Assembly (NCBI GenBank): GCA_013002105.1
Contig: JABDKS010000278.1
Span: forward strand, 1 to 5,889
DNA length: 5,889 nucleotides
Direction: 5' to 3'
Origin: Pirellulaceae bacterium
GTDB lineage: Bacteria > Planctomycetota > Planctomycetia > Pirellulales > Pirellulaceae
Part shown: piece after piece, positions 1-5,889 of the stretch
How the letters are laid out: each line of letters starts with the position of its first letter
Position numbering within the stretch: the stretch's first letter is position 1
The notes under the pieces: generated by a model
What the model saw: only the letters and a program-made list of their open reading frames with translations
The model's database searches: none
What the model was told of the DNA's origin: nothing
Translations under genes and position numbers: made by a program

Positions 1-479
1 GTGATGAATGCGACGCGAGGATCACCATCGTATTTTTTTCCAAATGCCGCGATGAATTCTCGCATCGCACGACGTAAAACAGGACTCTGGTAATCAGGTG
101 TATGGTTCAATCCGTCATCGGATTTCCATTGGGTGACCCCGACGCCTTCATCGATCAAAAACGACGGGATCGCATTATTCTTGCCGGGGTATTCCAAATA
201 GATCCGCAAGATCAGTTGATTGCCTCGACCACTGGTTTGCTGCAACGTCCGCTCAATCGCACCGAAATCAAATTGACCCCAATTTCTCATGAGGGCGTCA
301 AATGCGAAGTAACGGAACTCCATCGAGTGTGGAAACTGATCGCGACCATCCGCACCCACATACGGAACCAGTCCAGAAAGCGGATTGTCGACCGGTTCGG
401 GTGCGTAGACCAAATCAACGGCCGCAACTGGCGAAACCAGACAGAAAAGAACCAGTATCGTTTGGAGAATTCGTTTCAT
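1..479 (-). CDS. DUF4832/DUF4874-family exported glycoside-hydrolase-like protein, N-terminal part (3' end outside window)
   Basis: Reading the minus strand from the ATG at 479-477 gives 159 complete codons with no stop before the window edge, so the C-terminus is missing. Residues 1-20 form a signal peptide: MKR, a hydrophobic stretch (about 8-18), then a likely cleavage after PVAA. The mature part carries motifs I recognise from DUF4832/DUF4874 proteins: NPLSGLVPY (32-40), FPHSMEFRY (49-57), a WGQFDF segment (67-72), RGNQLILRIYLEYPGK (85-100), IPSFL (104-108), TPDY (127-130) and the KKYDGDPRVAFI segment (148-159). These proteins look like TIM-barrel glycosidases (GH42-like) but have no well-established substrate, so a role in polysaccharide handling is inference. 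The start is firm: an in-frame TGA lies at 491-489, 12 nt upstream. The only ribosome-site-like sequence is GGTGA at 9 nt spacing. It follows the aldolase terminator, so it is probably transcribed on its own. I did not find a convincing promoter. Confidence 0.85.
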   Translation of the reverse strand, partial: MKRILQTILVLFCLVSPVAAVDLVYAPEPVDNPLSGLVPYVGADGRDQFPHSMEFRYFAFDALMRNWGQFDFGAIERTLQQTSGRGNQLILRIYLEYPGKNNAIPSFLIDEGVGVTQWKSDDGLNHTPDYQSPVLRRAMREFIAAFGKKYDGDPRVAFI

Positions 480-635
480 AGTCTCGTATCACCGCGACGA
501 AGTCATCGATGCAAGTAATAACCGTCGCTCGATCGAACTTTGGCGACGCCCAGTAGGGATCAACTCAAAGGCTACCGCTCGTGGCCCAGCGTCAGCAGGG
601 CTTCGCCGCCGACCAAAACATCGCCCACATAATAA

Positions 636-669
636 CAAAGGTGTTGGACCGACTGATCCAACACCTTTG
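636..669 (-). terminator. Probable intrinsic terminator of the aldolase gene
   Basis: A perfect 13-bp inverted repeat (CAAAGGTGTTGGA at 636-648, TCCAACACCTTTG at 657-669) with an 8-nt loop starts 27 nt past the aldolase stop codon. On the minus strand the right arm runs into TTTGTTATTA, a T-rich but interrupted tail. It is a strong stem with a mediocre U-tract, so termination is likely but may be incomplete. It separates the aldolase from the exported DUF4832 gene. The stem is symmetric and could also act on antisense transcripts. Confidence 0.75.
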
Positions 670-696
670 CAAATTAATTCGGTCGGCAGATCCGCG

Positions 697-1719
697 TTAT
701 GCGGTCGCTCCCATCGATGCACGCAATTTAGCTGCGTTGCCGGCTTGGCCGAATGACGTCATGCGTGCAACACAAACTTGTTTCATCGCCTCGCGAGCTG
801 GTTTCAAGTACGCACGCGGGTCGAACGCTGACTTGTCTTCGGTCAACAACTTGCGAATCGCACCGGTGATCGCCATTCGACAGTCGGTGTCGACATTGAT
901 CTTTCGCACACCGCTCTTGATGCCTCGTTGAATTTCTTCGACCGGAACGCCGTAGGTTTGCTTCATTTCACCACCGTATTGGTTGATGATATCTTGCAAT
1001 TCTTGTGGCACGCTGCTGCTGCCGTGCATCACCAAGTGCGTGTTGGGCAACTTCGCGTGAATGGCATCGATACGGTCCATTGCCAACACTTCACCGGTCG
1101 GTTTCTTGGTGAATTTGTAAGCACCGTGACTGGTTCCGATGGCAACAGCCAACGCGTCGACACCGGTTTCGGCAACGAATCGCTCGGCTTCGTCTGGGTC
1201 AGTCAACAGCTGATCGTGAGTCAATTCGCCGACAGCACCATGGCCGTCCTCTTGTTCGCCTTCGCCCGATTCCAGAGATCCCAAGCAACCCAATTCGCCT
1301 TCGACACTGACGCCTTGTGCGTGGGCCATTTTCACGACCTCCGAAGTCACGCGAACGTTGTAGTCGTAGTCGGCGGGTGTCTTCCCGTCTTCTTTCAACG
1401 ATCCATCCATCATCACACTAGTGAATCCGTTATCGATCGCCGACTGACAAGTGTCGGGGCTATTGCCATGGTCCTGGTGCATGACCGTGGGAATGTGTGG
1501 ATACAGTTCGACAGCAGCAAGCATCAAGTGACGCAGGTAGGCGTCTTGTGAATAGGCACGAGCACCGCGCGATGCTTGGATGATGACAGGTGAATCGGTT
1601 TCTTCGGCCGCTTCCATAATGGCCTGAATTTGTTCCATGTTGTTGACGTTGAACGCGGCAACGCCGTAATCGTTTTCTGCGGCGTGGTCGAGGACAACGC
1701 GAAGCGGAACCAAAGCCAT
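697..1719 (-). CDS. fba: Class II fructose-1,6-bisphosphate aldolase, Calvin-cycle subtype
   Basis: This 340-residue cytosolic zinc enzyme reversibly cleaves fructose 1,6-bisphosphate into dihydroxyacetone phosphate and glyceraldehyde 3-phosphate in glycolysis and gluconeogenesis. Visible family motifs are [10 protein letters not shown] (21-30), HQDHG (81-85, catalytic Asp83 and zinc ligand His84), [10 protein letters not shown] (141-150), GTSHGAYKF (195-203, zinc ligand His198), VMHGSSSVP (230-238, zinc ligand His232) and VRKINVDTD (271-279, substrate phosphate site). The long acidic insert after [10 protein letters not shown] and the [11 protein letters not shown] segment (207-217) match the Calvin-type class IIB branch (cbbA/fbaA-like) rather than the E. 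coli FbaA type. The length is normal for that branch and all key residues are intact. The name reflects sequence class only; nothing here shows carbon fixation. The ATG is supported by AGGAAG six nt upstream. It lies 203 nt after the dehydratase with its own promoter candidate, and ends at a strong hairpin. Confidence 0.97.
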   Translation of the reverse strand: MALVPLRVVLDHAAENDYGVAAFNVNNMEQIQAIMEAAEETDSPVIIQASRGARAYSQDAYLRHLMLAAVELYPHIPTVMHQDHGNSPDTCQSAIDNGFTSVMMDGSLKEDGKTPADYDYNVRVTSEVVKMAHAQGVSVEGELGCLGSLESGEGEQEDGHGAVGELTHDQLLTDPDEAERFVAETGVDALAVAIGTSHGAYKFTKKPTGEVLAMDRIDAIHAKLPNTHLVMHGSSSVPQELQDIINQYGGEMKQTYGVPVEEIQRGIKSGVRKINVDTDCRMAITGAIRKLLTEDKSAFDPRAYLKPAREAMKQVCVARMTSFGQAGNAAKLRASMGATA

Positions 1720-1725
1720 AATGAG

Positions 1726-1731
1726 CTTCCT
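1726..1731 (-). promoter_or_regulatory. Ribosome binding site of the aldolase gene
   Basis: AGGAAG on the minus strand lies six nt before the ATG at 1719-1717. It is the clearest Shine-Dalgarno site in the window; the dehydratase has none. Confidence 0.65.
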
Positions 1732-1766
1732 AGATCGTGAAAGGAGTAATCGTTTATTCAGTCTCG

Positions 1767-1794
1767 ATTATCTCAGGCCGGAATTGATTCGCAA
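1767..1794 (-). promoter_or_regulatory. Sigma70-like promoter candidate for the aldolase gene, with embedded shared element
   Basis: On the minus strand TTGCGA (1794-1789) is followed after 16 nt by GATAAT (1772-1767), a fair -35 and a good -10. This would give a start point near 1760 and a leader of roughly 40 nt containing the AGGAAG site. The -35 and the spacer coincide with an element at 1794-1773 (TTGCGAA-N3-ATTCCGG-N-CTGA) that recurs upstream of the dehydratase gene, so a regulator bound here could control initiation. The promoter call rests on sequence match only. Confidence 0.4.
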
Positions 1795-1922
1795 GGGCTG
1801 TGCTCGCTGGGAAGACGTGAACTTGCCACACCCGCGGGCCATCGCATCCCCTACAGCCAGCTAAGGCGTATCTGATCGCCACTGTCTCGCAGCACCATGG
1901 AGAAGCTCCATCAGCCGGAGCA

Positions 1923-3890
1923 TTATCGCGTCAACGACTTTCTTGCTTCGGTTCCCGCTTTCAGCGTTTCGATGATCTCGTCGACATCAAAAACGCATCC
2001 CCCCCAAGTACCACCGCCGGCTTGTTGCAACGCAGCCCAAAGCCGCGTGTCTTCGGGCATCTCGCTCTCCACACAGAGATCAGGATGGGGGGCACGTTGG
2101 GCAAGCAACTCGATGGCGGGCTGACCGTCGGCAGATTCAATCAGATCGACGCGTCCTTCCAATGTGTTGCGATCGATTTCGATTTCGATCAGATCACCAT
2201 CGCGTACTTTGGCGATCGGCCCACCGGCAAGTGCTTCTGGGCCGACATGTCCGATGCAGGCGCCCGTGCTGACACCCGAAAACCTGGCGTCGGTAACCAA
2301 CGCGACTTCCTTGCCATCTTTCAGATACTTCAGTGCCGACGTGATCTGATACGTCTCTTCCATGCCACATCCAAGCGGCCCGCGACCGATCAACACAATC
2401 ACATCGCCGGGTTGAATCGGCAACTCGCTCTGACCTTTGATCGCTCGGATCGCATCGCGTTCTTTGTTAAAGACGCGCGCCGGCCCACGCTTGCGGTAAA
2501 CACCATCGTCATCAATCACAGTGGGATCAATCGATGTCGCTTTGATCACCGAACCCTCGGGACACAAATTGCCCGTTGGAAAACAGACCGTACTGGTCAG
2601 CCCCATTTGCCGCGCTCGTGCCGGTGGAATGATCACCGTATCCGGGTCCACTGCATCAGCCGATTGCAAACGGTCGCGACAGGCTTTGCGCCGATCACTG
2701 CCGTGCCACTTGTCCAAAATTTCATCCCACGACAGTCCCGCCACAGTCCGCGCGTGTGTTTTCAAGAGCCCTAACTCACGCAGATGCCAGGCGACTTCAG
2801 GGACGCCGCCGGCCAAAAACATCCGCACGGTTGGATGCCCAACCGGGCCATTGGGTAAGCAATCCACGAATCGCGGCACCAATTTGTTGATATCGCGAAA
2901 CGCGGCAGCATCAGGCCGCTTTAAACCGGCGGCCGCTGCGATCGCTGGGATGTGCAACAACAAATTGGTGCTGCCGCCCACCGCAGCGTGCATCAACATC
3001 GCGTTGTAAAGCGCGTCATCGGTAATCACATCTCGCATCGCCATGCCTTGGGCTACCATCGCGTGCGATGCATCGACGCTATCTCGCGCCAACTGCGTCC
3101 AAATCGGCTGTCCGCTTGGTGCAAGTGCTGCATGGGGCACGGTCAGACCAAGCGCCTCGGCAACAACTTGGCTGGTCGCTGCCGTTCCCAAAAACTGGCA
3201 ACCGCCGCCGGGCGTGCCGCAGGCTCGGCAACCCTCCAACGACGCTTCTTCTAACGTCATCTCGCCGCGACTGTAACGAGCGCCGATCGTTTGCACTTTC
3301 CCAGCGTCTTCGCCCACCGTCGGTGGCAGCGTCACGCCGCCGGGAACCAGGACGTTGGCCAAGTCACCGCATCCGGCCAGCGCCATCATCATCGCCGGCA
3401 ACCCCTTGTCGCAAGTTGCAATTCCAATCACGCCTTTGCGACGTGGCAAAGATCGAATTAGTCGCCGCATCACAATCGCGGCATCGTTGCGATAGGGCAA
3501 CGAATCAAACATCCCGCGTGTTCCTTGACTGCGACCGTCGCAGGGATCACTGACAAAGGCGGCAAAGGGGACACCTTTATGGGCTCCAATTTGCTCGGCC
3601 GCCGCTTGGACCAGTAGGCCAACTTCCCAATGGCCCGTGTGGTAACCCAGGGCCAAGGGGGTGCCATCGGGATTCCGCACGCCGCCTTGGGTGCTGAGGA
3701 TCAAGTACTGGTCGCCCAGCACTCGGCGTGGATCAAATCCCATCGCAACGCTCTGTGTCAAGCCAAACAGATCGCCGCTGCTCCAATTGCGCAGCATTTC
3801 GTCACTGAGCGGTAGACTTCCGGCCGGCCCGTCCGCTTTGGTCAACAGGGAATCGGGGTCGGCCGGTGCGGAAAAAAAGTCGGTTGCCAT
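1923..3890 (-). CDS. yjhG: YjhG/YagF-family aldonate dehydratase (probable D-xylonate dehydratase), IlvD/Edd superfamily
   Basis: This 655-residue cytosolic Fe-S enzyme is expected to dehydrate a sugar acid, most likely D-xylonate, to its 2-keto-3-deoxy acid. As I recall E. coli YjhG, the similarity runs end to end and the length is the same: [10 protein letters not shown] (19-28), SGDLFGLT (38-45), [11 protein letters not shown] (114-124), [10 protein letters not shown] (127-136), SCDKG-like TCDKGLPA (159-166), [10 protein letters not shown] (228-237), NGPVGHPTV (347-355), PEGSVIK (444-450), [12 protein letters not shown] (510-521) and [20 protein letters not shown] (533-552). Cys160 and Cys231 match the usual cluster-ligand positions, and the FSGVSTG loop matches the family's active-site serine region. 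No cysteine precedes Cys117, so the first ligand differs from ordinary IlvD. The ATG gives the expected N-terminus, but no Shine-Dalgarno is visible and a terminator-like hairpin ends 8 nt upstream. The partner 2-keto-3-deoxy-acid aldolase (YjhH/YagE) is not in the window. The exact substrate is inferred; gluconate or another pentonate is possible. Confidence 0.95.
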   Translation of the reverse strand: MATDFFSAPADPDSLLTKADGPAGSLPLSDEMLRNWSSGDLFGLTQSVAMGFDPRRVLGDQYLILSTQGGVRNPDGTPLALGYHTGHWEVGLLVQAAAEQIGAHKGVPFAAFVSDPCDGRSQGTRGMFDSLPYRNDAAIVMRRLIRSLPRRKGVIGIATCDKGLPAMMMALAGCGDLANVLVPGGVTLPPTVGEDAGKVQTIGARYSRGEMTLEEASLEGCRACGTPGGGCQFLGTAATSQVVAEALGLTVPHAALAPSGQPIWTQLARDSVDASHAMVAQGMAMRDVITDDALYNAMLMHAAVGGSTNLLLHIPAIAAAAGLKRPDAAAFRDINKLVPRFVDCLPNGPVGHPTVRMFLAGGVPEVAWHLRELGLLKTHARTVAGLSWDEILDKWHGSDRRKACRDRLQSADAVDPDTVIIPPARARQMGLTSTVCFPTGNLCPEGSVIKATSIDPTVIDDDGVYRKRGPARVFNKERDAIRAIKGQSELPIQPGDVIVLIGRGPLGCGMEETYQITSALKYLKDGKEVALVTDARFSGVSTGACIGHVGPEALAGGPIAKVRDGDLIEIEIDRNTLEGRVDLIESADGQPAIELLAQRAPHPDLCVESEMPEDTRLWAALQQAGGGTWGGCVFDVDEIIETLKAGTEARKSLTR

Positions 3891-3898
3891 GGCGCATC

Positions 3899-3931
3899 AA
3901 AAACGGTGGAACGAGTATTTCGCTCCACCGT
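3899..3931 (-). terminator. Intrinsic terminator or attenuator directly before the dehydratase start
   Basis: On the minus strand the arms 3931-3920 and 3914-3903 form a 12-bp stem with one G-U wobble and a 5-nt loop, followed by five T (3903-3899, the first closing the stem). Read on the plus strand the wobble becomes an A-C mismatch, so the structure favours minus-strand RNA. It lies 101 nt after the membrane-peptidase stop and would terminate that transcript. Because the T-tract ends only 8 nt before the dehydratase ATG, any dehydratase transcript starting upstream must pass through it. Confidence 0.75.
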
Positions 3932-3959
3932 ATCTCGTTGACCGGACCGATGGTAGTCG

Positions 3960-3979
3960 TCAGTCCGGAATCTTCGCAA
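3960..3979 (-). promoter_or_regulatory. Shared upstream element, dehydratase copy (possible promoter or operator)
   Basis: The minus strand reads TTGCGAA-G-ATTCCGG-A-CTGA. It matches 18 bases of the element upstream of the aldolase (1794-1773), the difference being a 1-nt instead of a 3-nt spacer and one substitution. The copies lie about 70 and 54 nt before their start codons, in the same orientation. A weak -10-like TACCAT (3955-3950) lies 18 nt after TTGCGA. Function is inferred from recurrence only. Confidence 0.35.
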
Positions 3980-4031
3980 CGAAAGCCCAAACGTTCACTG
4001 ACAACCTCGCGTCGCGAATTCGCTTGAGAAC

Positions 4032-4700
4032 CTAATCCCGCCGACTCATGATAATCATGATGTAATACAGCAGCGTCATGACAGCTTGCAACGTCGCTGC
4101 GACATACGTCAGCGCCGCGGCATTCAAGACCTTGGCGACGTACTGTTCTTCGACCCCAGCAATCATCCCTTGTTCAACCAACTGTCGTCTCGCCCGACGG
4201 CTGGCGTCAAACTCCACCGGCAGAGTGATCAACTGAAAAAACACCACGGCAGAGAACACCACCACGCCAAGAATCATCAGCGGCTGAAAATTGAATAACA
4301 TCCCGCCAAACAACATGTACATCCCCGCACCGCTGCCGAAGCTTGCCGCGGGTACGGCAGCCGCGCGCAGTTTCAACGGCACATAGCCCTGAGCGTCTTG
4401 AAAGGCATGCCCCGCTTCGTGACAGGCAACACCCAACGCAGCCATACTGCGACCGTTGTAGACATCGCCACTGAGCCGTAGCACTTTGGCACCGGGATCG
4501 TAGTGGTCACTTAATCGTCCCCCGATCGCCTCGATCCCAACATTCGTCAGCCCGGCCGAATCAAGCATACGACGCGCTGCTTCGGCGCCCGACATCCGCG
4601 CAGGCATTTGGCTCATCGACGCAAACGCCGACTTCACACGCCACTGCGCATACATACCAAGCAACATTGGCGGAATCACGAACAACAGATACATCATCAT
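4032..4700 (-). CDS. Integral-membrane zinc metallopeptidase, YugP-like (Zn_peptidase_2 family)
   Basis: The 222-residue product has the YugP layout: an N-terminal membrane segment (about 3-18, ending MYAQWRVKS), a cytosolic or periplasmic domain with SGAEAARRMLDSAGL (37-51), LSDHYDP (63-69) and VLRLS (73-77), then VACHEAGHAFQDA (91-103), whose HEAGH (94-98) supplies two zinc-ligand histidines and the catalytic glutamate. Further membrane segments follow at about 117-135, 139-160 and 195-217. LPVEFDASRRA (160-170) probably contributes the third metal ligand. Substrates of this family are poorly known; membrane-protein quality control is a guess. I chose the first of three consecutive ATGs (4700-4692), supported by GGAG 10 nt upstream. 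A 12-residue extension to a TTG at 4736 is unlikely because family members begin right at the hydrophobic segment. It lies 162 nt after the M28 gene, possibly cotranscribed, and ends before a strong terminator. Confidence 0.92.
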   Translation of the reverse strand: MMMYLLFVIPPMLLGMYAQWRVKSAFASMSQMPARMSGAEAARRMLDSAGLTNVGIEAIGGRLSDHYDPGAKVLRLSGDVYNGRSMAALGVACHEAGHAFQDAQGYVPLKLRAAAVPAASFGSGAGMYMLFGGMLFNFQPLMILGVVVFSAVVFFQLITLPVEFDASRRARRQLVEQGMIAGVEEQYVAKVLNAAALTYVAATLQAVMTLLYYIMIIMSRRD

Positions 4701-4822
4701 GGTTTTGCTTCTCCAAAGTGCCCCGCAACGGGCCAACCAATTACACCCAGACCAGTGCCGCCAAAACGACAGCGGAGGGCGAGCAGGACTAAAAGAGCAA
4801 TTGCCGGGCCATATTGAGTCAT
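4697..4822 (-). CDS. Possible 41-residue hydrophobic small protein overlapping the membrane-peptidase start
   Basis: An ORF starts at the ATG at 4822-4820 and ends at TGA 4699-4697, which overlaps the membrane-peptidase ATG as ATGA, a typical translational-coupling layout. Its product has a short hydrophobic stretch (PAIALLVLLAL, 6-16) followed by a glycine-rich tail ending GEAKP. I do not recognise it. No clear ribosome binding site precedes it, and an ORF this short can arise by chance. An equally simple reading is untranslated leader or spacer between the M28 and membrane-peptidase genes. Confidence 0.2.
   Translation of the reverse strand: MTQYGPAIALLVLLALRCRFGGTGLGVIGWPVAGHFGEAKP
4711..4714 (-). 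promoter_or_regulatory. Ribosome binding site deciding the membrane-peptidase start
   Basis: GGAG (within TTTGGAGAAG) on the minus strand lies 10 nt before the first of three successive ATG codons at 4700. It falls inside the reading frame that would begin at the upstream TTG (4736), which supports the shorter, 222-residue protein. Confidence 0.5.
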
Positions 4823-4840
4823 CACTGTACCATTGGACCC

Positions 4841-4861
4841 GATTCCAGCCAGATTCCAGCC
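4841..4861. repeat. Two tandem 11-bp units after the M28 stop codon
   Basis: GATTCCAGCC occurs at 4841-4850 and again at 4852-4861, giving an 11-bp period. The second copy begins next to the TAG stop of the M28 gene (4865-4863). Two copies are too few to call a functional repeat; replication slippage is the simplest origin. No dyad is formed. Confidence 0.5.
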
Positions 4862-4862
4862 G

Positions 4863-5889
4863 CTATTCGCGGGCCGTAGGGGTTACCTTCAAAGAGACCG
4901 TCTTTTCCCCACGTTTCACGACAATTTCTGTCTCTTGCCCAATTTTCAGGGCCTCAATGGCATAGGTGTAGTCGTAAATATCCTCGATTTTTCGACCCGC
5001 CAATTTGACGATGATATCCCCCCCTTTGACTCCCGCTTTGGCGGCGGGACCTTCGCCAGCGACCCCGCTGAGCTTCAATCCTTTGATATCGCCGGCAACG
5101 TAGTCGGGGATCGTGCCCAGATAAGCGGTCAGTCGAGCCCGCGGCTGATCGTCCCGTTTTGCCTCTTCATCCAATTCAAACTTGGGCACTTTAGCAGCGG
5201 TCATCACGCCACGCGTCAACAGCGCAAACAATCGCGACACTTTCGCCGCCCCGTCGTAATTCAATTTGTCGGGCGTATCTCGCGGAGTGTGGTAATCCTC
5301 GTGAGCACCGGTAAAGGCGGCCAAGATTGGCACGTCGCGAGCAACAAAGGCCGATGCATCCGTCGGCAAACGAGTGCTCGTTTTGTCCAGTTGCAACGCC
5401 AAGCCAACCGGAACGTTGCGCCGCTGAACCTCACCGGCAAACCCCGGTGACGAACCAATTCCTTGAATCACCAATTTCTCTCGCAGGAGACCGACCATGT
5501 CCAAATTCAAATAAGCAGCAATCGCTTCGGTCAACGGTTCGGCATCGGTAGCCGTACCATGGGCATGAGCCTGTTTGTGCGCGGCATCCGCGGCACCGTG
5601 TGCGTGGTCATGTAACGTCGCGCGAGGTGCCTTGGGATAAAGATCGTAATAGGATTTCACGTAGGCTTGTGACCCGAACAATCCGAGTTCTTCGCCACTC
5701 CACGCCGCGACAATCAAATCCCGTTTGGCCTTCAATCGACCAGCCGCTTTTTCATGGGCCAGATACTGCGTGATTTCCAACATTGCACCGACACCGCTGG
5801 CGTTATCATCAGCGCCAACATGAATCGCGTCCTGTTCACCATCTTTGGCCAATGAATTGCTACCGCCTCCTTTGCCCAAATGATCGATG
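4863..5889 (-). CDS. M28-family zinc aminopeptidase with C-terminal PDZ domain, 5' end outside window
   Basis: The reading frame is open to the window edge, giving 341 visible residues (numbered from the first full codon, ATC at 5888). The N-terminal part, including any signal peptide and the first metal-ligand histidine, is missing; the visible IDHLGKGGG is the rest of the GAHxDHLG motif. The co-catalytic dizinc site is otherwise intact: GADDNASGV (25-33, bridging Asp), WSGEELGLFGS (63-73, general-base and ligand glutamates), LNLDMVG (127-133, ligand Asp130) and EDYHTPRD (197-204, ligand His200). Residues 248-338 form a PDZ domain (YLGTIPDYV, then AAKAGVKGGDIIVKLAGRKI). An unusual histidine-rich insertion (93-110, six His in 18 residues) sits between the SGEELG and LNLDMVG motifs. 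The family releases N-terminal residues from peptides, usually outside the cytoplasm; export is inferred because the N-terminus is absent. The membrane peptidase follows 162 nt downstream on the same strand. Confidence 0.95.
   Translation of the reverse strand, partial: IDHLGKGGGSNSLAKDGEQDAIHVGADDNASGVGAMLEITQYLAHEKAAGRLKAKRDLIVAAWSGEELGLFGSQAYVKSYYDLYPKAPRATLHDHAHGAADAAHKQAHAHGTATDAEPLTEAIAAYLNLDMVGLLREKLVIQGIGSSPGFAGEVQRRNVPVGLALQLDKTSTRLPTDASAFVARDVPILAAFTGAHEDYHTPRDTPDKLNYDGAAKVSRLFALLTRGVMTAAKVPKFELDEEAKRDDQPRARLTAYLGTIPDYVAGDIKGLKLSGVAGEGPAAKAGVKGGDIIVKLAGRKIEDIYDYTYAIEALKIGQETEIVVKRGEKTVSLKVTPTARE

Noticed and set aside
102..518. 138-codon plus-strand ORF at the left edge
   Set aside because: It is antisense to the DUF4832 coding frame, which has a signal peptide and family motifs.
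523..548. 6-bp inverted repeat CGTCGC/GCGACG upstream of the DUF4832 gene
   Set aside because: The stem is short with a 14-nt loop in GC-rich sequence, as expected by chance; no promoter could be placed relative to it.
489..722. 77-codon minus-strand ORF between the aldolase and the DUF4832 gene
   Set aside because: It overlaps the aldolase 3' end and runs through the terminator hairpin. It is in the DUF4832 frame but stops at 491-489, 12 nt before the real ATG. It is useful only as proof that the DUF4832 start is not further upstream.
928..1551. 207-codon plus-strand ORF opposite the aldolase gene
   Set aside because: It lies wholly antisense to a strongly conserved enzyme, and the translation shows no recognisable domain. 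It is a by-product of codon bias in the real frame.
1897..1911. 6-bp hairpin (ATGGAG/CTCCAT, 3-nt loop) just after the dehydratase stop
   Set aside because: The stem is short, it competes with an alternative GCTCC/GGAGC pairing, and no T-tract follows. It is too weak to call a terminator.
2022..2774. 250-codon plus-strand ORF opposite the dehydratase gene, plus several shorter overlapping ones to 3553
   Set aside because: All are antisense to continuous, motif-rich YjhG sequence. Their translations are rich in Arg, His and Ser with no family motifs.
3942..3968. CCGGAC/GTCCGG inverted repeat in the dehydratase upstream region
   Set aside because: Six bp with a 15-nt loop and no extension. 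Its right arm merely overlaps the shared element, and the aldolase copy has no equivalent partner arm.
4701..4736. N-terminal extension of the membrane peptidase to a TTG at 4736
   Set aside because: It adds 12 non-conserved polar residues before the first membrane segment and includes the GGAG site, which fits the ATG at 4700 instead.

Overview
The window looks like chromosomal DNA of a planctomycete, probably of the Pirellulaceae/Rhodopirellula type. This is an inference. It rests on the gene families present: a DUF4832-type glycosidase-like secreted protein, a Calvin-type class II aldolase, a YugP-like membrane zinc peptidase and an M28 peptidase fused to a PDZ domain. Other signs are a moderate GC content, weak or absent Shine-Dalgarno sites before several genes, and roomy 140-220 bp gaps between genes that all point the same way. 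No taxonomic marker gene is present.

All five confident genes are on the minus strand, so transcription runs from high to low coordinates. In that order they are: (1) 4863-5889, the C-terminal part of an M28 metallopeptidase with a PDZ domain and a histidine-rich insertion, whose 5' end lies outside the window; (2) 4032-4700, a small integral-membrane HEXXH zinc peptidase; (3) 1923-3890, a full-length YjhG/YagF-type aldonate (D-xylonate) dehydratase of the IlvD/Edd family; (4) 697-1719, a class II fructose-1,6-bisphosphate aldolase; (5) 1-479, the N-terminal part of an exported DUF4832-family protein, whose 3' end lies outside the window.

The gaps hold the regulatory signals. A 12-bp hairpin with a T5 tract lies between the membrane peptidase and the dehydratase, ending only 8 nt before the dehydratase ATG. 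A perfect 13-bp hairpin follows the aldolase stop. The upstream regions of the dehydratase and the aldolase share a closely matching 20-22 bp element (TTGCGAA-N1/3-ATTCCGG-N-CTGA) in the same orientation and at similar distance from the start codon. This may be a common promoter or operator linking two carbon-metabolism genes. In the aldolase copy it overlaps a sigma70-like promoter. Two tandem 11-bp units follow the M28 stop, and a possible 41-codon ORF overlaps the membrane-peptidase start by ATGA.

Functionally the window splits into a proteolysis pair (M28 plus membrane peptidase) and a carbon-metabolism pair (aldonate dehydration giving a 2-keto-3-deoxy acid, and central glycolysis/gluconeogenesis), followed by a putative polysaccharide-related exported protein. 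No mobile element, CRISPR array, tRNA or rRNA was seen, and no gap between genes exceeds about 220 bp.
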